Source: Emiliania huxleyi CCMP1516 (Eukaryota > Haptophyta > Isochrysidales > Noelaerhabdaceae). From it: a stretch of 64,000 nt of DNA. Both the position numbers and the translations under genes were made by a program. The DNA lies in the NCBI RefSeq assembly GCF_000372725.1, contig NW_005201014.1, positions 220,029-284,028 of the forward strand, written 5' to 3'. Below are positions 1 to 10,267 of the stretch, one piece after another (the first letter of the stretch is position 1; each line of letters opens with the position of its first letter). The notes beneath the pieces were generated by a model, which was not told where the DNA came from, made no database searches, and saw only the letters and a list, made by a program, of their open reading frames with translations.

Positions 1-245
1 CACCTCACACCACCGACACCACCTCTGTCCACCACCACCACCCACCACCTCTCTCCACCACCACCTCCCTCCACCACCACACACACACAGCTTGTGCTGG
101 CGAGCCAACCTTGTTTTTTGGACCGTGCAGGCGGCCGCCACAGCTGAGGCCGAGGCCGAGGCGGCGCAGAATGCGGCACAGACGGTGGCGCGGGCGGCGG
201 CGGAGCTGGCATCGCAGGCGCAGGCGCAGGCGCAGGCGCAAGAGG
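1..245. repeat. Simple-sequence tracts at the left edge
   Basis: Bases 1-90 are almost pure CAC/CCA triplets and 205-240 are tandem GCGCAG units. Open frames here encode only low-complexity residues. The rest of 246-1004 holds no open frame I recognise on either strand. Confidence 0.8.
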
Positions 246-1004
246 CCCGCGCCACTAGATGCTGCGTACAGGTCCCTGCACGTGGGCTAGCACTCTCGAG
301 CAGCCATACGACTCTCGTATGACATTCGTGTTGACGCACCGGGCTCGCCCTCCCGCTTCGCTGCCCCTCCGGCCAGCCCCGGGCGTTGACCGAGATTCGC
401 CGAGGTCGCAGGCGGCGTTGTACTCGCTCCGCCAGCAACGCGGCCCGACAGCGGCGGCGGCACCCGAGGTCTCGACCTCCAGCTGTGAGTGCGAGCAGCG
501 ACTCTTTCACGCGCCTCGCTGGGACGGATAGGCGGGCCGCAACGCGCCGCAGCTCGGCGTCTTTGGAAGCAATCCCGGCGGGCGGCGCCGCGGGCGGTAT
601 GACTAGCGCCTCCGCCGCCGCCGATCCTCTCGTTTCTCCCTTTCTGCGACTGTTCCGCGATGTCTGCCCCGCGACCCATAGCGGCGGTGGGCTCTCTACT
701 GGCGGCTCCCTGTTGATTCGGCCCCGGCCTCTGATGCGGCGGCCGTTGCGTGACCCCCCGGGCGCACATAGCATCCGCGCACCCCCACCGTTGGGCGCAT
801 GCGTTCTTCATCTCTCGGCTCCCTCCCCGTTCTTGCTTGAGTCGCAGTCTCTCGCCGGCCTTTGTTCGTCCGGTGATCCTTATCGTTTATGCGTCTCCGT
901 TCCCCCGCCGGCTCTCGGTCCTCGTTCCCCGCTGTATCCCCACGGAGCCCGGTCAGCGGTCTCCTACTGGCTACTCCTTCCCCCTTACATAGAAACATTC
1001 TCTA

Positions 1005-1496
1005 GTAGGACGGGAACGAGATGATAGTAGGGAGTAAGAAGAAAGCAAAGAGGAGCCCTGCGCACGCACGACTCCGCAGGAGAAAGCGCCCCTCCCCAGA
1101 CAAGAAACACCAGGGAGAGGTGGGTGGGTCACAGAAAACTGCGGCCGCCAGCGACAGAGCGTCTGGCTGGCGGACGGCGAGAGGAAGAGTCAAGAGAAAG
1201 GGACGTACGGACGTCCATCCACTGGGATGAGAATACTGGAGATCTGAGGTCGAATCTGCCGATTCCACAGCCGCCCACAGGAGCGCCGCCTCAACACGGG
1301 GTCTCGGCTCTACCGAGCCATGCTAGCTCCAGCCGCAGCCCCACCCGGCCGCCCGAGGGTGTTCCCGCAGGCAGAGAAGACCAATCCTGGGGGAAGTAAC
1401 CTTCTCTGGTAGGACGGGAACGAGATGATAGTAGGGAGTAGAAGAAAGCAAAGAGGAGCCCTGCGCACGCACGACTCCGCAGGAGAAAGCCCCTCC
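1005..1496 (+). repeat. Direct repeat pair, about 90 bp, 403 bp apart
   Basis: Copy one (1005-1098) and copy two (1408-1496) both read GGTAGGACGGGAACGAGATG-type sequence followed by a purine-rich stretch and an ACTCCGCAGGAGAAAGC block. They differ by only a few bases and one short indel. They look like dispersed-repeat copies or a recent local duplication. No gene is recognisable between them. Confidence 0.75.
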
Positions 1497-1556
1497 CGCC
1501 CGTGCTTGTGCAGCGCAGCCTCCTCCTCCCTACTCGCAAGCCGGTTAGCACACGTT

Positions 1557-1743
1557 TGGTGATTATCTTGGGTTCCACCCTGTGGTGATTATCTTGGGTT
1601 TCACCCTGTGGTGATTATCTTGGGTTCCACCCTGTTGGTGATTATATTGGGTTCCACCAAGTTGGTGTTTATATTGGGTTCCACCCTGTTGGTGATTATA
1701 TTGGGTTCCACCCTGTTGGTGATTATATTGGGTTCCACCCTCT
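1557..1743 (+). repeat. Minisatellite, seven units of about 27 bp
   Basis: Seven tandem units built on GGTGATTATCTTGGGTTCC plus ACCCTGT. The first three units carry ATCTTGGG, while the later four carry ATATTGGG. The array ends about 20 bp from the stop codon of the ARM-repeat gene, so its expansion may have truncated that gene's 3' end. Confidence 0.9.
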
Positions 1744-1761
1744 GAAGCGCGCCTTATGCGG

Positions 1762-3219
1762 TCAGTTGTCGCGAAGGCAGCGGCCGCAGTTGGTTGAGCG
1801 GGACGCGCGCGTCCGCGGCGCGATGCCGCCCGCCTTCGCGATCGCCACCTGGTTGTCGGCGTTGATAGCGAGGTTCCCCAGCGCCCCCGCGGCATACTCC
1901 TTCTGCCCGCCCGTGCCGTCGCGAGCCAGCGCCACCAGCGGTACGATGCCGCCCGCCTTCGCGATCGCCACCTTGTTGTCGGCGTTGCGAGCGAGGCATC
2001 GTAGCGCCGCCGCGGCCTCCTCCTTCTGCCCGTCCGTGCCGCCGCTAGCCAGCGCAACCAGCGGCGCGATGCCGCCCGCCCTCGCAATCGCCACCTGGTT
2101 GTCGACGTCGTTGTAAGCGAAGTACCCCAGCGCCACCGCGGCCCGCTCCTTCAGCTTGTCCCCTCCGATGCTCAGCTGCAGCACCAGCTCCGGCACGTCG
2201 GACATACTCAGGCTGTCCTCTGTCAACGCTGCCTCTGCCCGCTTCATCATTGCCGGGACAACACTATTCGAGATCGCCCGCGCGTGTTCCTCCTTCGCCC
2301 GCGCGTGTTCCTCCACCGCGCTCGCCGCCTGCCGCGCCGCCACCTTCCACCTGTTCCCATCGCCCGCCTTGGCGTCGTTCTCCGCCTCCCACGCGGCCAG
2401 CTCGGCCTCAGCGCGCGCAGCCGCTGCCTGGCTCGCCGCAAGCTCGTCCTCTATCTGCCGAGCGACCTCGCTAAACGCGCCCTGGACCACCGCGTCGAGC
2501 TCCTTGATCTTCGGCAGCTGCCCCTTCTTGTCGCTCTGGTTGGTCACGGTGACGTCGGGCTTAGAGAGGAAGGCGTGCGCCTGCTCCGGCGTCTTCGTCG
2601 CCCAGCTCTGGATGAGCATCTTCTCGTGCAGCTCGGATTGCTCGGCCGCGTTCTGGATGCAAACAATATGGTGCCGCTCGTTCTTGGTGCCCACCGCCGG
2701 TTTGAGGCCGTCAGGCGTCGCGAACTGCATGGACATCCACGACTCAAACTGAGTCCAGAAGCGGGACACGTACGAAAGGTCAAGGAGGATCAGGACGGTG
2801 GTGCCGAGGTAGAGGCGGTTCACCTCCTTGAGCATCCTCTTGAAGGCGGCCGAGTCCTCCGCGCTGCGCGAGCCCTTGGGGTGGTCCTGCGGCATGCACG
2901 CCGAGTCAATCCAGACGCGCTCAATCTTCTTGCCGTCGGGCGAGTTGAGGAAGCCCTTGAGCGCCTTGAGCTGCTCGCCGTCGGGGTCCGGGTCGTCCGG
3001 CTGCATCCAGCGGTGCGAGACCGCCAGGGTCGTCTCAATGTGGGTGCCCTTCACCACATCCGCGTAGTCGAGCGACACTTCGACGAGCGGCTCGTCAGTG
3101 GTGTACTTGTCTCGGATCTCCTGGAAGAAGGGCAGGCTCTTGCCGGGGTACTGGCGCACAAAAGCAGCGTCCAGCATGAAGAAGGTGCACGCGTGGGCGC
3201 TGCCGTCGTCATCGGACAA
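1762..3219 (-). CDS. HET-like domain protein with C-terminal ARM repeats
   Basis: The frame gives 485 residues with no stop. Residues about 55-215 carry blocks like those of fungal heterokaryon-incompatibility (HET, TIR-like) domains: a SHRW motif followed by DDPDPDG, then VWIDSACMPQD, then a helical block around FKRMLKEVNRLY, and a FWTQFESW block. An Ala/Glu-rich helical region follows (about 260-330). At about 345-475 there are at least three armadillo repeats built on AGGI.PLVALA and QKE.AA.AL..LA. The frame opens with TTG, directly preceded by TTTAGCAG, so the true start is probably in an upstream exon spliced at about 3224. The C-terminus breaks off mid-repeat (GGIAPRTRAS) close to the minisatellite and may be truncated. 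The HET-like module is shared with the gene at 61412. Role unknown; recognition or death signalling is inferred from architecture only. Confidence 0.75.
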   Translation of the reverse strand: MSDDDGSAHACTFFMLDAAFVRQYPGKSLPFFQEIRDKYTTDEPLVEVSLDYADVVKGTHIETTLAVSHRWMQPDDPDPDGEQLKALKGFLNSPDGKKIERVWIDSACMPQDHPKGSRSAEDSAAFKRMLKEVNRLYLGTTVLILLDLSYVSRFWTQFESWMSMQFATPDGLKPAVGTKNERHHIVCIQNAAEQSELHEKMLIQSWATKTPEQAHAFLSKPDVTVTNQSDKKGQLPKIKELDAVVQGAFSEVARQIEDELAASQAAAARAEAELAAWEAENDAKAGDGNRWKVAARQAASAVEEHARAKEEHARAISNSVVPAMMKRAEAALTEDSLSMSDVPELVLQLSIGGDKLKERAAVALGYFAYNDVDNQVAIARAGGIAPLVALASGGTDGQKEEAAAALRCLARNADNKVAIAKAGGIVPLVALARDGTGGQKEYAAGALGNLAINADNQVAIAKAGGIAPRTRASRSTNCGRCLRDN

Positions 3220-4071
3220 GGACTGCTAAAGAGACGCCCGAGGCGATTGCGAGGGGCTGCGAGTCACGCATTAGCGGAGAGCGTGTGCCTGTTCTTAGAT
3301 CTAAGCTACCCGGCCCTGGCTTGAGGGTTTGTGAGGTTGACAACTGCACTCCAAGTGCCAACCGCTCCTTGCCTCAGAGAAAACACTTTCCGAAGCCAAC
3401 CAACACTCAGATAGCAGAAAGGCGACGTGGTCATCGCGCGTGCTGCCATGCGCCGAACGAACGAACGAAGCCGCCAATCGGACGGAGTTCCGCGCCGATG
3501 TAAAACTTCCTGAACTTACATGCGAGAATGGTATACTACCCGGGGAAGGTAGTACCGCGTCGCGGACCGGGACACGAAAGTCTAGAAAGAAAGCTGTGGT
3601 CACGCGGGCTCGGTCGGATCCACGCGCAAGCAGAGCCGTAAAAGCGCTCGACTACACGCAGCCAGCACTGCCGCAGTGCTGGCCAGCTCTCAAGCTTCAT
3701 GCCGCAGGATAGCGGGACCTCCACTACGGCCGCTCCAGAAGAAAGAAAGCTGCTGAGCCCAAATCACTGTGAGTGAGTGCCAGCCAGATTTCTGGTTCTA
3801 CTCGAGTAAAAAATCCCCTCCAGCGGACGTCGCCGTGGCGAGGTGCATGCGGGAGATCCCTGGCTTCTTCACGGGGGTGTATGTGTATCGGACGGCAGTC
3901 AAAGCTGTCAGCCCCGAAAAAGCACGACAAAGGAATTTTTTTTTCATGCCGGTCAACCCAGCCGGAGCAGCGTTCAGCTGTTTTCCAGCTGGAAAGTACC
4001 TCGTGCTGTGCAGCCAGAGCCTCGCGCTGGTGCCGCCTCAGGTTCTGAGACGTATCGGATTCCACACAACT
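3220..4071. other. Intergenic, divergent spacer
   Basis: Lies between two divergent genes. It may contain the missing first exon of the HET-like/ARM gene and the promoter of the amine oxidase. The amine-oxidase frame stays open upstream to 3769, but that part has no domain character. I see no other gene. Confidence 0.5.
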
Positions 4072-5822
4072 ATGGCACTTGTCCTCCTCGGCAGCTCGTT
4101 CCTTGCCGCACCATGGACACATGCAAGCGATTGGCAGGAGCCCATCCAATGCACGACGGCCGTCGTTGGAGGTGGCTGGGCTGGCGTGTACTCGGCGTGG
4201 CGGCTCGCTCTTGACGCCGCTGCAGCCGACGCGTCTTCGGTCTGCCTATTCGAGGCGCGTCAGGCGGTGGGTGGCCGCACGTACTCGGTGGACTTGGACG
4301 GGCTGACCATCGACATCGGCGCATATCGCTTCGGCATGAGTATGCACCTGCCCGCCGACCTGATCGTCAATCATTTCAAGCTGAAGACCGTCTGCTACGA
4401 GCCCTCCTGCTCCCCGGACGCCGAGATGAACGCCACCCTCTACCGCATCGTCGCCGCCGACGGCCACAACGCCGGCTACGCCACACCCGTCCGGGCCATG
4501 CTGCGCGAGGCGCTCGGCCGCGGCGTGCGGGTCTTCTACCGGCACGAGCTCACGGGCATCTACGACGGAGGCGGCGACGCCCTCGCGGAGGGCGGCGCCT
4601 CGCTGCTCCACTTTGCAGGAGGCGGCGTGGCCCGCGCTTCAGCCGTCCTCCTCAACCTGCCTCGCCAGGCGGTAGAGCGGCTCGACCCGGCGTCCGTCGT
4701 GTTCGACAGGGGCCCGAGCAGACGGGCGAAACTGGCGACGACCATCCTGACCAACTGCACGCCCTGCCAGGCGGGCCCTGTCGCCGAGGCGCACGAGGAT
4801 GTCAAGGTGTACGCCATCTACGACCATCCGTGGTGGGTCAGCAAGCTCGGCCTTGCAGAGGGAACCTTCGCGTCGGTCGACGCCGACCCGCCACTGGTGG
4901 GGCGATATCACGACGGACCGATCCGTCGGAGAGGCAAAGACGCCCCCGGGCCAGCGGCGCTCGAGGCGGTCTACACCTTCACGCTCGAGCACCCGCAGGT
5001 CAAGTGGTACTTGCCCTTCGTCCGCAACCTCGCGGGCGAGCCGCTGACCGTCACCACCGACCCCGCCCTCCTCCTCCCCCTCCACACCCGACTGATGGAC
5101 TACCACCGCGCCGCCTTCGCTGCGCGAGGCTGCAACGCGACCGCCCCTCCTCCTCTCCGGCGGGAGAAGGTTCCCTGAACCTTCTCCGAACCTTCTAGGC
5201 TACAACGCGTCCGCCGAGCCTCCGCCGAGAGAGGTTGTGCTTGGCATCTGGACCACCGACAAGCTCGCGCTGCTGCCGTCGCCCACTTCGTCGATGATGC
5301 ACGTACAGACCTCCACGCCTGGCGCTTGCCCAGCCGAGCCTTGCCTGCGCGGAGTCACGCCGCGGCAGTACGTCGACGCGGTGGCGACGCCGAACTCGCG
5401 CCGGCGCGTCCAGCTAGCTCGCCAACTTCGACCGGCTCTGAAAAGACAGCCTTGGAGGTCTTTTTTGTAGGCGCATCCACCTCGCCAACAACGATTTCAC
5501 GTGGACCGGCTACCAAGGCAAGCCGTGCTGCTGGGCGGAGCAGTCGCTTCGAGCGGTCGAGCGGATCCTGGTGCGGGAGTGGGCGCTGCCACGGCCCGCG
5601 TGGCTCGACAAGCAGTACTGGACGGACCTGGTTGGCGAGGCGGACGCCACCGCCGCCTCCGCCGCCTCCAGCGATGCTGCAGCAGCGGTGGCGTCCAGCG
5701 ATGATGCTCTGCCGTGGACGTCCAGCGATGCTGCAGCAGCAGCGAGCGACGCCGCAGGCGGCGCTCTGGCGAGCGGCGCGGGAGTGGCGGAGGCTCTCGC
5801 GACGCTCGAGCGACGCGTCTGA
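4072..5822 (+). CDS. Secreted flavin-containing amine oxidase, three exons
   Basis: Likely FAD-dependent oxidase. Model: 4072-5128, 5199-5403, 5471-5822 (537 aa). The chosen ATG begins a hydrophobic signal peptide (MALVLLGSSFLAAPWTHAS). The FAD dinucleotide-binding motif follows (VVGGGWAGVYSAWRL), then an acidic strand end (CLFEARQAVGGRT), the GG-motif typical of amine oxidases. The C-terminal flavin-contact region reads RIHLANNDFTWTGYQG...CWAEQSL in exon 3. Both introns (70 and 67 bp) start with GC and end with AG. Only with these splices does the reading frame run through the conserved C-terminal motif. The substrate cannot be read from sequence. The tail after about residue 455 is Ala/Ser/Asp-rich. 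A donor at 5413 instead of 5404 is possible for intron 2. Confidence 0.82.
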
Positions 5823-5985
5823 ATGAGCTTGCCTGCGGCGAGCGAGGGCGGTCGAGTGCACGGACGCTCAGTGCCTCGCCGCCCTCGCAGGAGTCGCTTA
5901 GGCGGCTCCCGTGGTGTACCTGTGTTAGTGCCAGTGCGCGCCAGTCCCGTGCCCAGTATTTGGATGTAAAATTCTTCGCGTACGT
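5821..5985 (+). repeat. Dispersed repeat family A, copy 1
   Basis: Starts at the amine-oxidase stop codon and matches 14606-14775 over about 150 bp, including GTCGCTTAGGCGGCTCC, TGGTGTACCTGTGTTAGTG and GCGCGCCAGTCCCGTGCC. The distal end carries a variant of the family tail TGTAAAATTCTT. It also abuts the 3' end of the recombinase remnant. Confidence 0.85.
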
Positions 5986-5989
5986 GAAC

Positions 5990-7590
5990 CGGACGATTGC
6001 GGTGTGCTTGGAGCATCGCAACACGGTCGCCGCCCAGCCGGCTCCGCCGAACTCTTTGCATGCGTACTGCGGCGCCAGAGGGCGCTTGCGACGAGGACCG
6101 GTCGCCCCGTGGCGTTTTCGGCGGTGATCGATCGGGCGTCGATCGGCGCGCTTGGCGCTGCTTCGCGAGTTGGTGGTGGCGTGTTTGCCGCACCGCCTGG
6201 CTGCCCCGCGGGTGGCCGCGCCGCTTGCCCCGCGAGGCGCGGCGCCCTGCGCTTCCACGTACGCCGCCTTATCCGCAGCGCACTGCCTTGAGCAGAAGTC
6301 GGCCACGTCTGCCATTCCCTGGTCCATGACTACGTTTGGAACATTGGCGGCCTGGATGTTGCTGACGTCCGCACGCGTGGCTGCCCAAAAGTTCGCTTCG
6401 TGGGCGACGGCACCCGATCGGCGGTAGACGTGCAGCGACGCTTCGCACATCCAGCGGCACATTAGCATGATGACGGCGTCTGGGACTCCCGCGGCGTGGA
6501 GCGCCGTAGAAAGGCCGGAGCAGTAGGAGTGCCAGGTGTAGATCTTCGCTGCCGCTTCTCCGCAGGCGTGAAGGAGAGCGGCTTTGAGGAGCGCGTCGAT
6601 CGAGGATCGAGTGCGTGAGTGGCGAGCCGTTTTCGTCCGCGAATAGAGGCGTCGTCTCTCGCTCGCCGTCAGGGCACGCCTCGCGCAGCTCGATGTCTCG
6701 GATGGCGTCGCACGGGTCACCCTCCCTCGCGCTTAGTCCGATGAAGATGGTGAAGGGGCAGCGAGGGGGCGTAACGAGGCAGCCGTCTCTGTTAGGCACC
6801 ATCGAACGCAGAAGGGCCCGCGAAGGGTTGGAGTGGATTATCACGTTGATTCTCCACACTACGCTGGATCGCGTGAGGTACATGATCTCGCCGGACGCGT
6901 GTCCACAGATCTCACCGAGACGGAAGGCGGTGCGGAAGAGGAACCGGCTGAGTCGCCTGAACGTGAAGACACGATGTACGGAGTCGTCCCACGCGTATCC
7001 GCCGATTATCCGGCCGTCAAGCGGCAAGCGGTCCATTTTGATGACCATTCCCCACCGCATGGGTTCCGCTCGCTTCGGCATGAGCGAGTACGGGTACATC
7101 AGATAGAGGCGCATAAGGCCATTGAGCTCGGCCACGAGGGCTTTGTAGGACGGCATCTTGACGCCCCACCGCCCAAAGACTCGCACGATCGCCAGCGGGT
7201 ATGCCAGCGCTGAGCGCGGCTTGATGAAGACGGCACCCGGTGTGGGCTGGGTTTGCAGATCGCAAAGGCGTGTAGCATGAGGCAAGCGAGAAGGTGTGCG
7301 GATCGCTGCGGGTAGTCCCGCACGTCGGCGTGTGAGCGGAGGGGGCTCGTGCCCTTCTGCTCGCATGCGAATTCCCACATCTGCCACGCTCGCTCGTCCT
7401 TTGAAGGTGTTTGCGTTGATGCCAAAGCTGACGACGTCCTCGATGGACGCGAAGGAGGCGGCGAGGTCGTCGAAGAGGGCGGTCAGCCGCATGTTGGGCT
7501 CGCCGCCAGCCGCGAGGGACTCTACCCGCGCCCTCGCGTAGAGTCGGGAGGCGCGGGGGAGAGCACGGAAGATCGGCCGCGGCACGGCAT
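5990..7590 (-). pseudogene. Decayed tyrosine recombinase with a Tudor/SH3-like tail
   Basis: Recombinase-like pieces lie in order on the minus strand but in changing frames. A core-binding region (KDERAWQMWEFACEQ, about 7420-7250) is in one frame. GVKMPSYKALVAELNG, AFRLGEICGHASGEIMYLTR and PLFADENGSPLTHS (about 7190-6600) are in a second. The C-terminal catalytic block (YTWHSYCSGLSTALHAAG, CRWMCEASLHVY) is in a third. In the box that normally reads HxxR the arginine position is Cys. At least two or three frameshifts are needed, so it is not functional as written. Near its end, EFGGAGWAATVLRCSKHTA.VRF resembles the SH3/Tudor-like repeats of the gene at 29445. The reading then runs into dispersed repeat A, which seems to cut it off. 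Confidence 0.7.
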
Positions 7591-8912
7591 GATCGGCGCG
7601 GCGAGCCGTCCGTGGTACTCGACCATCCGCGAGGGCCGCACATACGCGTCATACGTTGCACGTCGCGGATTCCCGCCGGACCGCCTCGGTTGGGGCCCGT
7701 CGCGGTCAAGCCCGGCCGCGTCAAGGCTCGTCCTCGGCTGGGAGCGCCCGCCGGCGACGGCGCGTCTTTGGGCCGTCCGGCGAGCCGCGCCGCCATCGTC
7801 TCGAGCGGCGACGAGCCGCCCATGCGCATGGAGGGGCGGCGGCCCAGGCTTCGGACGGCTCGATCCGCCACGTCCGGAGGTTCTCCGACTTGGGCTTTCA
7901 GTTGGGCCAGGTGGCTCACCGCGGCTCGATACAGGTCCGAGCACGTCGGTGGCAACGGCAGTCCCTCGGGTCTGACGTGGTCGTGGAGCTGCTCGCTCGA
8001 TGGGATGCTGCATTGACGCAGACAGCAAAAGCATCGCAGTGGAGCGGGCCTTCTCAGGAGTGGCGGCTCGCACCATGCGGCAGTGCGGACACCAGGTGCG
8101 CGAATTTAAGAGCCATTTTCGATTCCGTGGTTTTGGCACTGTCTACCAACTTTGGTACAAATCGTAATCGACTTGGTCTGGGCACGCAGCTGAGCCCGGC
8201 GCTGCCTCCATCCATTCTGAAAGTGTAGAAGGGAAGGCAGCATGCCAGGCTGCGAGGCTCTGCTGTGCGCCGAAGAGCGGTATGGCGCCGAGGAGGCCAT
8301 TTTCCTAGAAAAAAGGCTGTCGACATCCAAATTTTTTCCTCGCTGCGCCGCGGCCAACCATGTGGGGTGGGCGGCACGTAGCGCGGCCGCTTGAAATGTC
8401 TGCCACTCACCTAAGCGGCTCTCAGAAACACTCGTGCGGCTGCGCATTTTATGTTCCCTTCTCGGCGAGTGAAAATCGATAATCTGCGATTTTCACTCAA
8501 CATCTCGAGATCGGACTCGAGAGCGAGATCACTCGCCTCTCGCGCGAGAGAGATCCTCGAGGCGAGATCACGCACAGGTAAATCACGGCTACGTCGCTCA
8601 GAGGTAGAGGTAAAGGGCCCACGGCTGCCCAGAGGTAAAGGTAAGAGGGCCGCAGGCCCTCAGAGGTAGAGGTAACAGACCCCTCCCGGCCGAGCGGCTG
8701 AGGAGTGAGCGGCTGAGAGGTGAGAGGTGACAGCCCAGCGTAGGTACTCAGAGCTTTTGGGAGTCACTCAGTGCGGTCATTGACCTTCCGCTCAGGGCTG
8801 GGGAGCTAAGAAGCGCACCCAGCTGGACGACGGGGCCAGGTGATTGGAACACATGGAGCGTGGAGTAGCTACGCAGCGGAGAAGAGGGCCGAGGGGCGCG
8901 GCCCGATGTTCG
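7591..8912. other. Intergenic, low-complexity
   Basis: The left part is Pro/Arg/Gly-coding in every frame, without recognisable domains. It may include decayed N-terminal recombinase sequence (minus-strand RRATYDAYVRPSRMVEYHGR at about 7600). 8595-8680 is a degenerate array of CAGAGGTAGAGGTAA-like units. 8765-8850 belongs to a repeat shared with 15115-15200. Confidence 0.5.
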
Positions 8913-9290
8913 TTATTGCGCAAGCGCAAGCGCTGATACGAGACCACTTCGACATTTCTCAGCAATTTCGGCGCCAGAGTACAGCATTCCATGAATGTAA
9001 ATGCGCGGCAGAGTGTCGGCGCTTGTCGAAAGAGCGCGCTCCAGGGTCGAGCCTTGCCCAACCTCGATCGACACGTAGGGAATGCCCAACGCCTCGAAGC
9101 ACTCGCGGGCCGCGTCGCCGGACGGGCACTCGCTGCGGGCAAAGACTACTACCGAGTTCTGCTCCACCTTCTCCAGCACCGCCGCACGCAGCTTCTCTGC
9201 GCGTCCGGCAGCAACAATTGTAGGCCCCTCGATGGGCGCGTGCTCAGGAGCATCAATGCGCAGCGCACATGGGAGCAGCCAGAGTGACAT
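8913..9290 (-). CDS. Monothiol glutaredoxin-like protein
   Basis: 125 aa from an ATG, single exon. The glutaredoxin fold signature is visible: strand plus active site VVVFARSECPSGDAARECFE, where the single catalytic Cys sits in CPSG instead of CPYC. Next comes LGIPYVSIEVGQG, then the glutathione-binding region TLPRIYIHGMLYSGAEIAEK, equivalent to TVPQVFI.G..IGG. The N-terminus is hydrophobic (MSLWLLPCAL), so secretion or an organellar location is possible. The second Gly of the usual GG pair is replaced, so activity could be altered. A role in thiol-disulfide exchange or Fe-S handling is inferred from the family. Confidence 0.75.
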   Translation of the reverse strand: MSLWLLPCALRIDAPEHAPIEGPTIVAAGRAEKLRAAVLEKVEQNSVVVFARSECPSGDAARECFEALGIPYVSIEVGQGSTLERALSTSADTLPRIYIHGMLYSGAEIAEKCRSGLVSALALAQ

Positions 9291-9418
9291 TCGTACCCAG
9301 CTACCCGCGGAGCTGGCTCGCGTCCGGCCTCCGGCGGGGGCGCGAAGCTAAAAACGGCGGGCCGCGGCGCGCGCCTGGGCAGTGACAGACTGGCGTACGC
9401 GTGGCGCCGGCAGTCAAA

Positions 9419-9865
9419 ATGCGTGGCGTGGCGCGTCACACAATGCGCGGTGTGTCGAATCACACAATGTGCGGCGTGTGCATCGTCGTGCTGCTCGCCC
9501 TGAGTGCCAGTGCCCAGGACTCGGCGACCTGGACGATGCGGCTCGGCAGGCGGCAACGCGACGTGTGTCAGGAGTCCACCGGGCTGATGCGTCTCCTCTC
9601 AGTCATGTGGGGCTGGGTGAGTGGCTCAGAGGGCGGGCCGTGCGAGGTGCGCGAGGCGGTGTGCGATGACAGCCTGGTAACCGGCCTGTCTGTGCGCAAC
9701 TCGGCGACGAGGCTCAAGGGCTCTGACCGCGACTTCTACGACTTCAAGCTCCAGTGCTCGGGCGGGTGGACATCTCGCTGGATGGGCCTCCGCTTTGAGG
9801 GCGATGGTGACGACGTGACCAAGAGCATGGCTTGCCCGGGCGAAGCGGTGACGAGCGCACAGTAA
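9419..9865 (+). CDS. Small secreted cysteine-containing protein
   Basis: 148 aa from the first in-frame ATG. A hydrophobic signal segment (CGVCIVVLLALSASAQ) is preceded by three imperfect copies of a short unit, MRGVARH, MRGVSNH and MCGV, each bringing its own ATG. The mature part is rich in Cys and Asp: CDDSLVTGLSVRN, DRDFYDFKLQC, GGWTSRWMGLRF. The spacing of VTGL, a D-rich turn and F.LQC is faintly like vitelline-membrane-outer-layer-1 repeats, but I do not claim that family. Single exon. Function unknown. Confidence 0.55.
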   Translation: MRGVARHTMRGVSNHTMCGVCIVVLLALSASAQDSATWTMRLGRRQRDVCQESTGLMRLLSVMWGWVSGSEGGPCEVREAVCDDSLVTGLSVRNSATRLKGSDRDFYDFKLQCSGGWTSRWMGLRFEGDGDDVTKSMACPGEAVTSAQ

Positions 9866-9994
9866 CCGTCGTGCGTTAGGCCGTCCGGTCGTGCGGCACG
9901 GGTTCGCGCGATGCAGTCTGCGCGAGGTGACCCGCCGGCAATCGTGCTCACCCCTCAGAGCGTGTCCGCAAAGGCCGCCAGGGCCTTGCGTGCC

Positions 9995-10025
<31 letters not shown>

Positions 10026-10083
10026 CCGGTGGACGCGGCGTGTACTGTTGTAACGTGGGTGGGCGGTACGGCGGCTCCAGCGA

Positions 10084-10170
10084 TTGACCATACCCCCCCA
10101 CCCGTCGAGCAGGCCGCCTCCGGCGGCCAGGACCATACCGGGTACCATACCTTACCCCGTAAAAAGGTCG
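10084..10170 (+). promoter_or_regulatory. CCATACCCC-box block upstream of the ankyrin gene
   Basis: Contains GACCATACCCCCCCACCC, then GGACCATACC, then GGTACCATACC and TACCCCGTAAAAAGG. The same ordered set occurs at about 59020-59150 before the COPI-associated gene, at a similar distance from the ATG. It could be a shared promoter architecture or a small repeat. Confidence 0.45.
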
Positions 10171-10267
10171 AATCCAGCACCGCGGAGCAGTGTCAAGCGA
10201 CAGTCTCATCCGTTCCAGCCGCTGCTGGTGCCTCGTCGAGGTGCCTCGACGCCGCTGAATCAGCTAC

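Noticed and set aside
3769-4071. N-terminal extension of the amine oxidase
   Set aside because: It begins with GTG and has no domain features. The ATG at 4072 starts a proper signal peptide.
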